Positions 28,009-35,806 of a stretch of DNA of 64,000 bases are shown here, piece after piece. The translations under genes were made by a program, and so were the position numbers. Origin of the DNA: Acidobacteriota bacterium (GTDB lineage Bacteria > Acidobacteriota > Vicinamibacteria > Vicinamibacterales > UBA2999); assembly GCA_021730945.1 (NCBI GenBank), contig JAKFYH010000032.1, positions 1 to 64,000 of the forward strand, given 5' to 3'. How positions within the stretch are numbered: the stretch's first letter is position 1; every line of letters begins with the position of its first letter. The notes under the pieces are model-generated. The model had not been told where the DNA came from. It searched no databases and saw only the letters and a list, made by a program, of their open reading frames with translations.

Positions 28009-28767
28009 ATGGTCAATCGGCCGCGCTGCACCGTCATCCTGATCGGCACCCTGATGGTCGCCACCACTGCCGGCCTGACGGGGCAGATGACGCATCGTCT
28101 GAAGGGGTCGTTGCGCACCGAGGCCGGGGCGCCGCTGGTGGCGGCCACCATCCATGCGCAGGTGTTGAGCGGGTTTCGCGGCGAGCCCTTTGCCGGACAG
28201 AAAGAGCACAGCATCAAATCGGTGGAGAAGGGTGAGTGGAACATGCTCGGCATCGAGGCCGGCTTGTGGCTGTTTTCCACCAGCGCGCCCGAGATGCTGC
28301 CGGCCGTGATCGTGTTGCCGGTCAAGTTTTCGCAGCGCCAGCAGGTAAGCGCGGTTGGCAACTCGCTGACTTGGCCATTGCCGCTGTGGGCGATGTCGAT
28401 CGCCGACCATTCCATGCTCAAGTTGTCGGCGGAGTTGCTGGCGGCCGGCAAGCGCGACGAAGCCGCGCAGGCCCTGACCGTGGCGCTCGGACCGGACGTG
28501 CCGCCGGCGACGCGGGTGGCGGCCGGCGAGATGGCGCTGTTGACGCAGCAGCCCAGCCTGGCCAGGACAATTTTCGGGATGGTGCTGCAAGCCGATCCCA
28601 AGCATCCGCGGGCGCTGCTCGGGTCGGCGTCGGCTGCCTTGCTCGGCCGTGACTGGGAGACGGCGGGGAAGATGTTGTGGACGGCGCGCGACCTGGCACC
28701 AAGGGAACTGCGTCCGGCGCTGGCGTCGGCCATTGGCGACCTGCAAGGCATCTCGCGGGTTCAGTAG
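28009..28767 (+). CDS. Hypothetical secreted protein with TPR-like C-terminus
   Basis: 252 residues from the ATG at 28009, preferred over an ATG at 27988 because GGAGAGGA lies just upstream. A signal peptide (VILIGTLMVATTAGLTGQ) is followed by a short beta domain (about 30-105; LRTEAGAPLVAATIHAQV) resembling carboxypeptidase-regulatory-like folds. Helical pairs (130-245) look like tetratricopeptides (LLAAGKRDEAAQALTVALG). The function is unknown. The ROK kinase starts 10 bases after the stop, so they are probably one transcript. Confidence 0.55.
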   Translation: MVNRPRCTVILIGTLMVATTAGLTGQMTHRLKGSLRTEAGAPLVAATIHAQVLSGFRGEPFAGQKEHSIKSVEKGEWNMLGIEAGLWLFSTSAPEMLPAVIVLPVKFSQRQQVSAVGNSLTWPLPLWAMSIADHSMLKLSAELLAAGKRDEAAQALTVALGPDVPPATRVAAGEMALLTQQPSLARTIFGMVLQADPKHPRALLGSASAALLGRDWETAGKMLWTARDLAPRELRPALASAIGDLQGISRVQ

Positions 28768-28777
28768 TTGCAGCCGC

Positions 28778-29671
28778 ATGCGCATCGGTATCGATCTGGG
28801 CGGCACGAAGATCGAGGGCGTCGCGCTCGGCGCCGACGGCAGTGAGCGGGCGCGCCGCCGCGTGCCGGCTCCTCGCGGCGACTACGACGCGACCCTGCGC
28901 GCGATCGCAGCCGTCGTGGCGGCCCTCGAGCAGGAGGCACATGAGCGCGGCTCGGTTGGCGTCGGCATCCCCGGCGCAGTTTCGCCCGCTACGGGCTTCA
29001 TCAAAAATGCCAACTCGACCTGGTTGAACGGAAGGCCGTTGGAGGGCGACCTGTCACGCGCGCTCGATCGGCCCGTGCGCCTGGCCAACGATGCCAACTG
29101 CTTCGCGCTGTCGGAGGCCACTGACGGCGCCGCCGCGGGCGCCGAGGTGGTGTTCGGCGTGATCATCGGAACCGGAACGGGTGGGTCGGTGGTCGTCAAC
29201 GGCCGCGTGCTGACCGGCGTCAATGCCATCGCCGGCGAATGGGGCCACAACCCGCTGCCGGCGCCGGTCGGAGACGAGTCGCCGGGGCCGGCGTGCTACT
29301 GCGGGCGCACCGGATGCATTGAGACCTACTTGTCGGGGCCGGGGCTCAGTCGCGACTACGCCGTGCTTGGCGGCGACAGCGCGAGCGCCGCTGCGATCGC
29401 GGCGCTGGCGTCGACCGGCGAGGCGCGAGCCATGGCCGCGCTGGCGCGCTACGAGGACCGCTTCGCGCGCGCGATCGCCGGCGTCATCAACGTGCTCGAT
29501 CCCGACGTCGTCGTGCTGGGCGGCGGACTGTCGAATATCGCGCAACTGTATGCGAATGTACCGGCACGGTGGTCGCGGTATGTGTTTTCAGACCGAGTGG
29601 TAACCCGGCTGGTCCGGGCGAGGCACGGCGACGCCAGCGGCGTCAGGGGAGCGGCGTGGTTATGGGCCTGA
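28778..29671 (+). CDS. ROK family sugar kinase (fructokinase-like)
   Basis: 297 residues from the ATG at 28778, which gives the classic start MRIGIDLGGTKIEG (ATP phosphate-binding). Other landmarks are LANDANCFA with the catalytic Asp D105, GTGTGGSVVVNG, and the ROK zinc site H157 (EWGHNPLP) with C173, C175 and C180 (CYCGRTGCIE). ROK kinases phosphorylate glucose, fructose, N-acetylglucosamine or N-acetylmannosamine; the absence of a DNA-binding N-terminus argues against a repressor. A palindromic element starts at the last base of the stop codon. Confidence 0.9.
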   Translation: MRIGIDLGGTKIEGVALGADGSERARRRVPAPRGDYDATLRAIAAVVAALEQEAHERGSVGVGIPGAVSPATGFIKNANSTWLNGRPLEGDLSRALDRPVRLANDANCFALSEATDGAAAGAEVVFGVIIGTGTGGSVVVNGRVLTGVNAIAGEWGHNPLPAPVGDESPGPACYCGRTGCIETYLSGPGLSRDYAVLGGDSASAAAIAALASTGEARAMAALARYEDRFARAIAGVINVLDPDVVVLGGGLSNIAQLYANVPARWSRYVFSDRVVTRLVRARHGDASGVRGAAWLWA

Positions 29672-29747
29672 CGGTGTCAGACACCATTCCAGAATTTGCG
29701 CAGTCAGGGGCCAAGTACGCAAATTGTGTCGTGGTGTCTGACACCGT
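29671..29747. repeat. Inverted-repeat element with GGTGTCAGACACC ends
   Basis: Outer arms ACGGTGTCAGACACCA (29671-29686) and its exact complement (29732-29747), an unpaired 6-on-6 interruption, then inner arms AATTTGCG (29693-29700) and CGCAAATT (29718-29725). The loop is 17 bases. The element begins on the last base of the ROK gene and ends two bases before a -10-like box. Confidence 0.85.
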
Positions 29748-29748
29748 G

Positions 29749-29754
29749 TAAAAT
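29749..29754 (+). promoter_or_regulatory. Candidate -10 box TAAAAT
   Basis: TAAAAT lies seven bases before the ATG at 29762 and directly after the palindromic element; TTGTGT inside the element (29724-29729) could serve as -35 at a 19-base spacing. Confidence 0.4.
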
Positions 29755-29761
29755 AGCCGCT

Positions 29762-30199
29762 ATGAAGCTTCGTATCGCATTCCTGGTGGTGGCGGCCGTT
29801 TGGACCGCCGGTGTCACGCAGTCATCGCTCGGCGCACAGGCCGCCGGTGGCCGCACGGTATGGGACGGCGTGTTTACCGACGCGCAGGCGACCCGCGGCG
29901 AAGAGGTCTACAAGTCGGCTTGTTCCGAATGCCACGGCGCCGACCTCAACGGCGACGGCTTCGCGCCCGCGCTGACCGGTGCCGAGTTTGCGGGCAACTG
30001 GAACGAGTTGACGGTGGGCGACCTGTTCGAGCGCATCCGCATCTCGATGCCGCCGACCGGCCCCGCCGGCGTCACCCCCGCGCAGAAAGCCGACATCGTC
30101 GCGCACGTGATGAAGATCAACAAGTACCCCGCCGGCAAGACCGAGCTCGAGGGCAAGACCGACGTGCTCAAGCAGATCAAGATCGTGATGAAGCAGTAG
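29762..30199 (+). CDS. Small c-type cytochrome
   Basis: 145 residues from the ATG at 29762 (an upstream frame to 29696 lies inside the repeat). A signal peptide is followed by one heme c site CSECH (C54, C57, H58) and a downstream Met in ISMPPTGPAG as the likely axial ligand. This is the size and plan of a class I monoheme cytochrome in the periplasm. It is convergent with the lipocalin-like gene; the two stops are six bases apart. Its redox partner is unknown; the copper monooxygenases and the SoxC-like enzyme in the window are candidates. Confidence 0.85.
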   Translation: MKLRIAFLVVAAVWTAGVTQSSLGAQAAGGRTVWDGVFTDAQATRGEEVYKSACSECHGADLNGDGFAPALTGAEFAGNWNELTVGDLFERIRISMPPTGPAGVTPAQKADIVAHVMKINKYPAGKTELEGKTDVLKQIKIVMKQ

Positions 30200-30205
30200 G
30201 ACCGG

Positions 30206-30793
30206 CTAGGGGTTCTTTCGCCACCACGGGTTGCCGAGGTTGGTGAAGGGACCCCCGTCCACCGAGATACTGGTGGCCACCCGGTAGGCCAGCGGCGACA
30301 GCAGCCGCAGCGTGTTCTTGAGGCGGATCGTCTTGCCGCCGTAGACAAACGGCGCGCTCTCGTAGTGCACGTTGTAAATCCCGCCCAGATCCCCACCGAC
30401 CGACGCCAACTCCAGCCGCGCATAGCCACGCGAATCAGTGACCTGGCGAGCCATGGCCTTGTAGTCGCGGTGATACGCAATCTGCTCACGCACTGTGAAC
30501 GGGCCGGCCGGACCCTGGCCCTCGGTCACGGCTTGATAGAAGCGGCCGTCGACTTTCGTATAGATCGTGGTGCCGGTATATTCGCCGGCCGGACCGAGCG
30601 CGGTCTCGGGCATGGACCACTCGAAGGTCCACTTGCCGAGAAAGTAGGCGTCGAAGTCGAGCAGCGGCACTTCGTCGCCGCTCTGGGTCGGCCGACCGAG
30701 GGTCGGCATCTGGCCTTTCGGCACTTCCTGGGCATCGACCGGGGCCGCGGCAAAAACGATCGCCAACGCGGCACAGCTCAAGTGTCGTCTCAT
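30206..30793 (-). CDS. Secreted lipocalin-like (DUF1579-like) protein
   Basis: 195 residues from the ATG at 30793, which gives a signal peptide (ending VDAQEVPKG); a longer frame would overlap the divergent gene. The body contains LLDFDAYFLGKWTFEWSMPE and alternating strands that suggest a small beta-barrel of the DUF1579/lipocalin-like type. The assignment is tentative, and no ligand is known. It is divergent from the PAL-like gene, whose ATG lies 28 bases away, so the pair may share a control region. Confidence 0.45.
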   Translation of the reverse strand: MRRHLSCAALAIVFAAAPVDAQEVPKGQMPTLGRPTQSGDEVPLLDFDAYFLGKWTFEWSMPETALGPAGEYTGTTIYTKVDGRFYQAVTEGQGPAGPFTVREQIAYHRDYKAMARQVTDSRGYARLELASVGGDLGGIYNVHYESAPFVYGGKTIRLKNTLRLLSPLAYRVATSISVDGGPFTNLGNPWWRKNP

Positions 30794-30821
30794 GTGGTGT
30801 ATCCTCACCGCCGGAGAGTAT

Positions 30822-31898
30822 ATGCGACCGACCCTGGTAACTTCACTGGCCGCGCTGATGCTGTTGGCGGCCACGAGCGCGATGGCGCAAGGCGACGGCG
30901 GATACAAGCTGGTGCCGAACTGGCCGAAGCTGCCGCCCGGCGAGTTCTTCGGGTTGAAGGACGCGCCGCCGCCGCCGGCCGAACGCGAGGCGCAGGCGGC
31001 CGCGCGCCGGGCGATGGGGCGGACCAACGCGCCGGCGACCCCCAATCCGTCCGGGCCCACCAATCAGCCGGGTATTTCCGGTGTCGCGATCGACGCGCAG
31101 GATCGCATCTACGTCTTCAACCGTGGCGCCAAGCCGATCCTGGTGTTCGACACCGCCGGTAACCTGGTGATGGCGGGCGGCGACCAGGAGCTGAACGGCA
31201 AGAAGCTCAATCCCAACTGGCAGCACTCGGGCGCGGTCGACTGGGAAGGTAACGTCTACATGATCGAGCGCGACGCGCATCGCATCATCAAGCTCAGCCC
31301 CAAGCTCGACAAGGTCCTGCTGCAGTTGGGCACCACCGGCGAGAAGGGCAACGACGCCACGCATTTTGACCTGCCCTCGGGCATCGCGGTCCTCAGGAAC
31401 GGCAACATGATCGTCACCGACGGCTACGGCAACAACCGGGTGGCGATGTTCGACAAGACCGGCAAGTTCCTCAAGCAGGTGGGCAAAGGCAGCGGCGGTC
31501 CCGCCGACAAGGGCAACGGCCCCGGCGAATGGGTGCTGCCGCATAAGCTGGCAGTCGATGCGCAGGAAAACCTCTACATCATCGATCGCGAGGGCCATCG
31601 CCTGCAGGTCTATGACAAGAACCTGAACTACCTGCGCGAGATCAAGGTGGAGGGCTGGAACCCGTGGGACATCGCCATCTCGCGTAAGGGCGACGACGGG
31701 TTTGCGTTCATCGCCGACCACGCGCTCGAGCGCGTGCACAAGCTGTCGTTGAAGGACGGCAAGCTGGTGGCGACCTGGGGCAAGCAGGGACTCGGGCCCG
31801 GCGAGTTCGACTGGGTCCACGGCATCGTCGTCGACTCGAAGGGCGGAGTCTATGCCGCCGACACCTACGGCCAGCGGATTCAGAAGTTCGTACCCTAG
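30822..31898 (+). CDS. NHL-propeller protein, peptidyl-alpha-hydroxyglycine amidating lyase-like
   Basis: 358 residues from the ATG at 30822 (CCGGAGAG upstream). A signal peptide is followed by NHL-type blades of a six-bladed propeller. VTDGYGNNRVAMFDKTGKF, LPHKLAVDAQENLYIIDREG and WVHGIVVDSKGGVYAAD match blades of PAL. The three histidines H135, H241 and H333 occupy the positions of the PAL zinc ligands by motif. PAL cleaves the alpha-hydroxyglycine made by PHM to give an amidated peptide. PHM-like genes lie at 934 and 33603, so a joint role is possible but unproven. Many bacterial NHL proteins of this type are uncharacterised. Confidence 0.7.
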   Translation: MRPTLVTSLAALMLLAATSAMAQGDGGYKLVPNWPKLPPGEFFGLKDAPPPPAEREAQAAARRAMGRTNAPATPNPSGPTNQPGISGVAIDAQDRIYVFNRGAKPILVFDTAGNLVMAGGDQELNGKKLNPNWQHSGAVDWEGNVYMIERDAHRIIKLSPKLDKVLLQLGTTGEKGNDATHFDLPSGIAVLRNGNMIVTDGYGNNRVAMFDKTGKFLKQVGKGSGGPADKGNGPGEWVLPHKLAVDAQENLYIIDREGHRLQVYDKNLNYLREIKVEGWNPWDIAISRKGDDGFAFIADHALERVHKLSLKDGKLVATWGKQGLGPGEFDWVHGIVVDSKGGVYAADTYGQRIQKFVP

Positions 31899-31907
31899 GG
31901 CACGCTG

Positions 31908-33113
31908 CTAGCTGGCGATGCGCGTGATCGTCCAGTAGATTCCGATTGCGGCAATGATCAGCGAGGCTGGTATCACCACACGGTGGCGGTACCAGCCTCG
32001 ACCGACGAAGGGCCACGCCAGACTGGACGCAGCGGCAATGACGGTGAGTTGCCCGCCTTCCACACCCAGGTTGAACGCCAGCAGTCCGGTGAGGAACTCG
32101 CCCCTCGGCAGCCCCAATTCGCGCAACACGCCGGCGAAGCCCAGGCCGTGCAGCAGCCCGAAGAGGAACACCAGGGCCAGTCGCCACGGCTTGAGCTCGC
32201 GGGTCACCAGATTCTCGATCGCGACATAGGCGATCGACAGCGCGATCAGCGGCTCGACGACACCCGACGGCAGCGAGACCCAGCCGTAGATCGATAGTCC
32301 CAGCGTGATGGAGTGGGCGACCGTGAACGCCGTGACCTGCAGCAGCATGGTCTTGAGGCGCGGGCTCAGCAGGAAGATGCCGAGCACGAACAGGATGTGG
32401 TCAAGGCCCTTGGGCAGGATGTGCGTGTAGCCCAGTGCCAGATACTGCCGTGCGATGTCCCACCGCGTCGGCCGCGCAAAGCTGCGCGTCAAGTCGATGG
32501 TGCCGCTCCAGTTCGTTCCAGTGATCCACTCAATCGTGGATGAGCCGTCGGCCTGGCGGACTTCCAGCGGATACGGGTCGGCCACGATGCCGTACAACCA
32601 ACGCAGATTCGAGGCGTGGGGCGGCATGGTGCCGGTGAGACGGAATTTCGCCAGGGCCGCAGATGACGCAGAGGATTCCAGGGCCGCAGATGACACAGAT
32701 GACGCAGAGGATTCCAGGGCCGCAGATGACGCAGATGACACAGACGGTGGGAGGTACTCGACGTGGTCGGCGCGCACTTCGCGGCCGTCGACGAACAGGA
32801 CAATGCGGTCGGCGAAGACCGCGGTGAGTTGCGCGAGGCGCTGATCGCGCTGGGCGGTTGACGGGTAGGCGGGCACGGTGCCGCCGGCAAACGTCTCGAG
32901 TCGCATCAGCATCCACGCCGGATCGTTGGCGACCTCGAGCACGAAGCCGCCATCGGCGGCGAGGGTCAGGACCACCCGGGTCTGCTCGGCTTCGTGGGTC
33001 TTAATCGTTTGCGTCCCGGCCAGCGTCATCACGAGCGCCAGCGCGACGCGCCTGGCTGGTGAAAGACGTCGCCGGCGAAGTCGCTCGAGGCGAAGGGGCA
33101 CGTCGGTTATCAT
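31908..33113 (-). CDS. HupE/UreJ-like membrane protein with in-frame repeat insertion
   Basis: 401 residues from the ATG at 33113; longer frames would run into the divergent gene at 33124. An Arg-rich signal peptide precedes an extracytoplasmic region of about 170 residues. Six or seven membrane spans of the HupE/UreJ_2 type follow, with GLDHILFVLGIFLLSP, TAFTVAHSITLGLS and LLHGLGFAGVLRE carrying the conserved His residues thought to bind metal. The soluble part contains a Ser/Ala-rich stretch (SSASSAALE repeats) encoded by a dispersed DNA repeat at 32652-32748. Metal (nickel/cobalt) permease activity is known for some relatives only. Confidence 0.75.
   Translation of the reverse strand: MITDVPLRLERLRRRRLSPARRVALALVMTLAGTQTIKTHEAEQTRVVLTLAADGGFVLEVANDPAWMLMRLETFAGGTVPAYPSTAQRDQRLAQLTAVFADRIVLFVDGREVRADHVEYLPPSVSSASSAALESSASSVSSAALESSASSAALAKFRLTGTMPPHASNLRWLYGIVADPYPLEVRQADGSSTIEWITGTNWSGTIDLTRSFARPTRWDIARQYLALGYTHILPKGLDHILFVLGIFLLSPRLKTMLLQVTAFTVAHSITLGLSIYGWVSLPSGVVEPLIALSIAYVAIENLVTRELKPWRLALVFLFGLLHGLGFAGVLRELGLPRGEFLTGLLAFNLGVEGGQLTVIAAASSLAWPFVGRGWYRHRVVIPASLIIAAIGIYWTITRIAS
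32652..32748. repeat. CAGATGACA-type repeat inside a coding sequence
   Basis: A 27-base unit, a 36-base unit and a partial third, all beginning CAGGGCCGCAGATGAC. They are built from 9-base steps (GCAGATGAC, ACAGATGAC), so the reading frame of the HupE-like gene is kept. A related sequence lies at 19843-19870 in a non-coding region. Confidence 0.85.
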
Positions 33114-33123
33114 AGCCACCGTC

Positions 33124-33501
33124 ATGACCCTGCCTTCGATCTTCGTGCTGCTGACCGCGATTGCGTACACCGGCCAGGCACCGCCGGCCGCCAAGGTTGA
33201 AATTGTCAGCGTGACTGGCTGCCTGCGCGAGCAGGGTGCCGGTAACTGGGTGTTGGTGGCGGCCACTGACCCGGTGCCGAGCATTGCCAATCAGGCGCCG
33301 GCCGGCGAGTTGCCCAAGGCGCCCCCTGCCGGGAAGAACACGTTCCGGCTGCTGGGCGTTGGCGAGTTCAACCTGCCACAGCATCGCGACCGCACCATGG
33401 TGATTCGCGGCCTGTTCATCAAGGCCGCCCCGGTCAGTCGCATCAACATGACCTCGGCGGCCGAGGCGGTCGACTCGTGCGTCGCAGGGGCGCCGAAATA
33501 G
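33124..33501 (+). CDS. Hypothetical secreted protein
   Basis: 125 residues from the ATG at 33124. A short signal peptide (PSIFVLLTAIAYTGQ) is followed by a compact beta-rich domain with VEIVSVTGCLREQGAGNWVL, a form seen in small exported acidobacterial proteins. It has two cysteines, one in TGCLRE and one near the C-terminus (VDSCVAG), which could form a disulfide. TATCAT at 33108-33113 is a possible -10, and the transcript would then be almost leaderless. It is divergent from the HupE-like gene, with the start codons about 10 bases apart. The function is unknown. Confidence 0.5.
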   Translation: MTLPSIFVLLTAIAYTGQAPPAAKVEIVSVTGCLREQGAGNWVLVAATDPVPSIANQAPAGELPKAPPAGKNTFRLLGVGEFNLPQHRDRTMVIRGLFIKAAPVSRINMTSAAEAVDSCVAGAPK

Positions 33502-33602
33502 GCTAGTATTTCGGCCGAGCGGCCGGAGCCGCGACGACGGGCCGTGCCGAAGCTGGCGTAGCCAGTGAAGGCGGGTCGCTGTTCGCAGTCAGGGAGAGGC
33601 AT

Positions 33603-35033
33603 ATGAAACGACTGGCACTTGTCGTGATCGGCGTGGCGGCCTTCGGCAGCTTCAACGCGTCGGCTCAAACTCCAGCTCCGGCCACGGCGGCGCCGACCTT
33701 CGCCAAGGACGTCGCGCCCATCATGTACAAGAAGTGCGCCAACTGCCATCGGCCGGGCGAAGTGGCGCCGATGACGCTGCTGTCGTACGACGATGCGCGG
33801 CCGTGGGCGAGAGCGATCAAGGCCAAGGTGGTCGCGCGCGAGATGCCGCCCTGGGGCGCCGACATGACCCAGAGCCTGCCGATGCGCAACGACGTCAGCC
33901 TGTCGCAAAAGGAAATCGACACGATTGCCGCGTGGGTGGATGGCGGCGCGGCGCGGGGAAATGCCGCCGACATGCCGCCGGCGCCGAAGTTCGCGACTGG
34001 CTGGTCGTTCGGCTCGCGCGAGCCCGACGCCGTGCTCGAGATGCCAGTCGAATTCGACATTCCGGCCGAGGGCGAAGTCGGGGTGCAGATGTTCTACTCG
34101 AAGGTGCCGTGGAGCGAAGATCGTTTCGCGGAAGTCGTCGAGTTGCACCCGAGCAATCGCGCCGTGCTGCACCATGCCGGGATCTACTTCGTCGATGTTC
34201 CTGAGGGTGCCACGCTGGTCGACGGCCGCATCATCGGCGCCGACGGCAAGGTGATTGGCGACCGCGGATCGCGCGGGTTGCCGTCTACCGATTCCGGCCT
34301 GCCCGGATCGAGCAAGCTGCTGTCGTGGGTGCCCGGCCGTGGCCTCGACGTTCACCGGCCCAACATCGGCAAGCGCATTCCCGCCGGCAAGTACGTCAAC
34401 TGGCAGATGCACTACAACCCGACCGGCAAGCCCGAGAAGGATCGCACCAAGCTGGGCATCTGGTTCAACAAGGTGCCGGTGACGCACGAAGTGCTGATTC
34501 GTCAGGCCGGCGATCCGCTCGCCACTACCAAGGGCGGCTTGTCGATCTACCGCGCCGAGGGGCGCGAGACCGAGTACGTGGCCGACCCGAGCAGCACGCG
34601 CCGCAGCCGCACCACGCCGAATATTCCGCCCTATGCCGAGAACTGGAAGCTCACCGGCATCACGCCGGTTACTGAGGACATCACGCTGTATGCGATGTCG
34701 CCGCACATGCACCTGCGCGGCAAGAGCTTGAAGTGGGTGATTACGTATCCCGATGGCCGCGAGCAGACCATCCTCAACGTGCCGAAGTTCGACTTCAACT
34801 GGCAGTTCAACTACGAGCTGGCCGAACCGCTGAAGATTCCGGCCGGCAGCAAGATCACCGGCATCGGCGTCTACGACAACTCGGTGCGCAACAAGTGGAA
34901 CCCGGGCCCGCAGCTTGAAGTGTTCTGGTCGGAGCAGAGCTGGGACGAGATGTACCAGCCGTTCACGGAATACTCGGTCGACTCACAGGACCTGACGATT
35001 CTGAAGCCGGTCGGCTCGCAGCAGAAGCAGTAG
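33603..35033 (+). CDS. Heme c / type II copper monooxygenase fusion, second copy
   Basis: 476 residues. After a signal peptide (cleavage near SAQ) comes CANCH (C45, C48, H49), MPPWG (81-85) and the copper-monooxygenase region. H190-H191 and H270 (QMHYN) match the CuH site, H368-M369-H370 (SPHMHLRGK) and the Met in SWDEM (450) the CuM site. It is about 70 residues longer than the copy at 934; the extra part lies between the two copper half-sites (about 200-350). GGGAGAGG precedes the start. A hairpin with a T run lies downstream at 35116. Electron transfer from heme to copper is an attractive inference. The substrate is unknown. Confidence 0.75.
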   Translation: MKRLALVVIGVAAFGSFNASAQTPAPATAAPTFAKDVAPIMYKKCANCHRPGEVAPMTLLSYDDARPWARAIKAKVVAREMPPWGADMTQSLPMRNDVSLSQKEIDTIAAWVDGGAARGNAADMPPAPKFATGWSFGSREPDAVLEMPVEFDIPAEGEVGVQMFYSKVPWSEDRFAEVVELHPSNRAVLHHAGIYFVDVPEGATLVDGRIIGADGKVIGDRGSRGLPSTDSGLPGSSKLLSWVPGRGLDVHRPNIGKRIPAGKYVNWQMHYNPTGKPEKDRTKLGIWFNKVPVTHEVLIRQAGDPLATTKGGLSIYRAEGRETEYVADPSSTRRSRTTPNIPPYAENWKLTGITPVTEDITLYAMSPHMHLRGKSLKWVITYPDGREQTILNVPKFDFNWQFNYELAEPLKIPAGSKITGIGVYDNSVRNKWNPGPQLEVFWSEQSWDEMYQPFTEYSVDSQDLTILKPVGSQQKQ

Positions 35034-35115
35034 CTCTCCCAGCTTGCCGCGCCGAAGCGCATCGCGCGAAGGCAGGCCGGGAGGAACAGCGCGTCGGGAT
35101 GCTGAACGTCGGGAG

Positions 35116-35140
35116 AGTGATCCTTTGTCGGGATCACTTT
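35116..35140 (+). terminator. Candidate hairpin terminator
   Basis: AGTGATCC / GGATCACT, an 8-bp perfect stem with a 7-base loop, ends in ACTTT between two convergent genes. Confidence 0.5.
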
Positions 35141-35150
35141 CCGGCCAGCG

Positions 35151-35184
35151 GCACCCTCCCGACCAGCAGTGCCCTCCCGTCAGC
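35151..35184. repeat. Two copies of the 18-bp CCCTCCCGAC repeat
   Basis: GCACCCTCCCGACCAGCA and GTGCCCTCCCGTCAGC lie immediately before the stop codon of the minus-strand cytochrome, as at msrA (15307-15341). Confidence 0.6.
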
Positions 35185-35185
35185 G

Positions 35186-35806
35186 TCACTTCACGACCTT
35201 CCCGCCCTTCCGGTTGTCCACCACGAACCGATCGCGTGCCGGCATCACCACCTTGGGCAGCGACGCCTGATCCATCACCGCGTCCTCGGGCACGATCTTG
35301 TTCAGGCCGAGGATGTAGGCCACGAGCGAGTAGGTCTCATTCGGCGTGAGCGTGCCGGGCTGCGCGAACGGCATCGCGCGGTAGGTGTAGTCGTACAGCG
35401 TCGTCGCGTAGGGCCAGTAGTTGCCGACCGTTCGCGCCAGCTTGGGATCGAGGGCGAAGCTGAAGTTCGGTCCCGACTCGCGGCCGACCAGGCGATCGAA
35501 CGAGCCGCCTTCGCCGTTGGCGCCGTGGCACGAGCGGCACTTGGCCGCGTAGACCGCGGCGCCTTCGGCGAACGTGCCTCGGCCCGCCGGCAGGCCGCGG
35601 CCGTCGGGCATCACGTCGATGTCGAGCTTGTTGATCTCGTCGGCGGTGGCGGCGCGGCCGATGCCGAGTGGGGCTTGGGCCTTGGGGCTTGAAGCCTGGG
35701 GCTTGCCGGCTGCCTGTTCGGCAAGCACCGAGTTGGTGAGAACTGGAGCGGCGATCAAGAGGCCCAGGCCCCAGGTCGCAAGCCCCAGGCCGAATTTCTT
35801 CTCCAT
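35186..35806 (-). CDS. c-type cytochrome subunit of a sulfite dehydrogenase
   Basis: 206 residues. A signal peptide or N-terminal anchor precedes a Pro/Ala-rich linker. One heme site CRSCH (C90, C93, H94) and a Met in YRAMPFAQPG (M145) give a monoheme class I cytochrome. The ATG overlaps the stop of the SoxC-like gene (TAATG), so the two are translated together and the cytochrome is the probable electron acceptor of that enzyme, comparable with SorB or a shortened SoxD (SoxD usually has two hemes). It is periplasmic. Confidence 0.85.
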   Translation of the reverse strand: MEKKFGLGLATWGLGLLIAAPVLTNSVLAEQAAGKPQASSPKAQAPLGIGRAATADEINKLDIDVMPDGRGLPAGRGTFAEGAAVYAAKCRSCHGANGEGGSFDRLVGRESGPNFSFALDPKLARTVGNYWPYATTLYDYTYRAMPFAQPGTLTPNETYSLVAYILGLNKIVPEDAVMDQASLPKVVMPARDRFVVDNRKGGKVVK

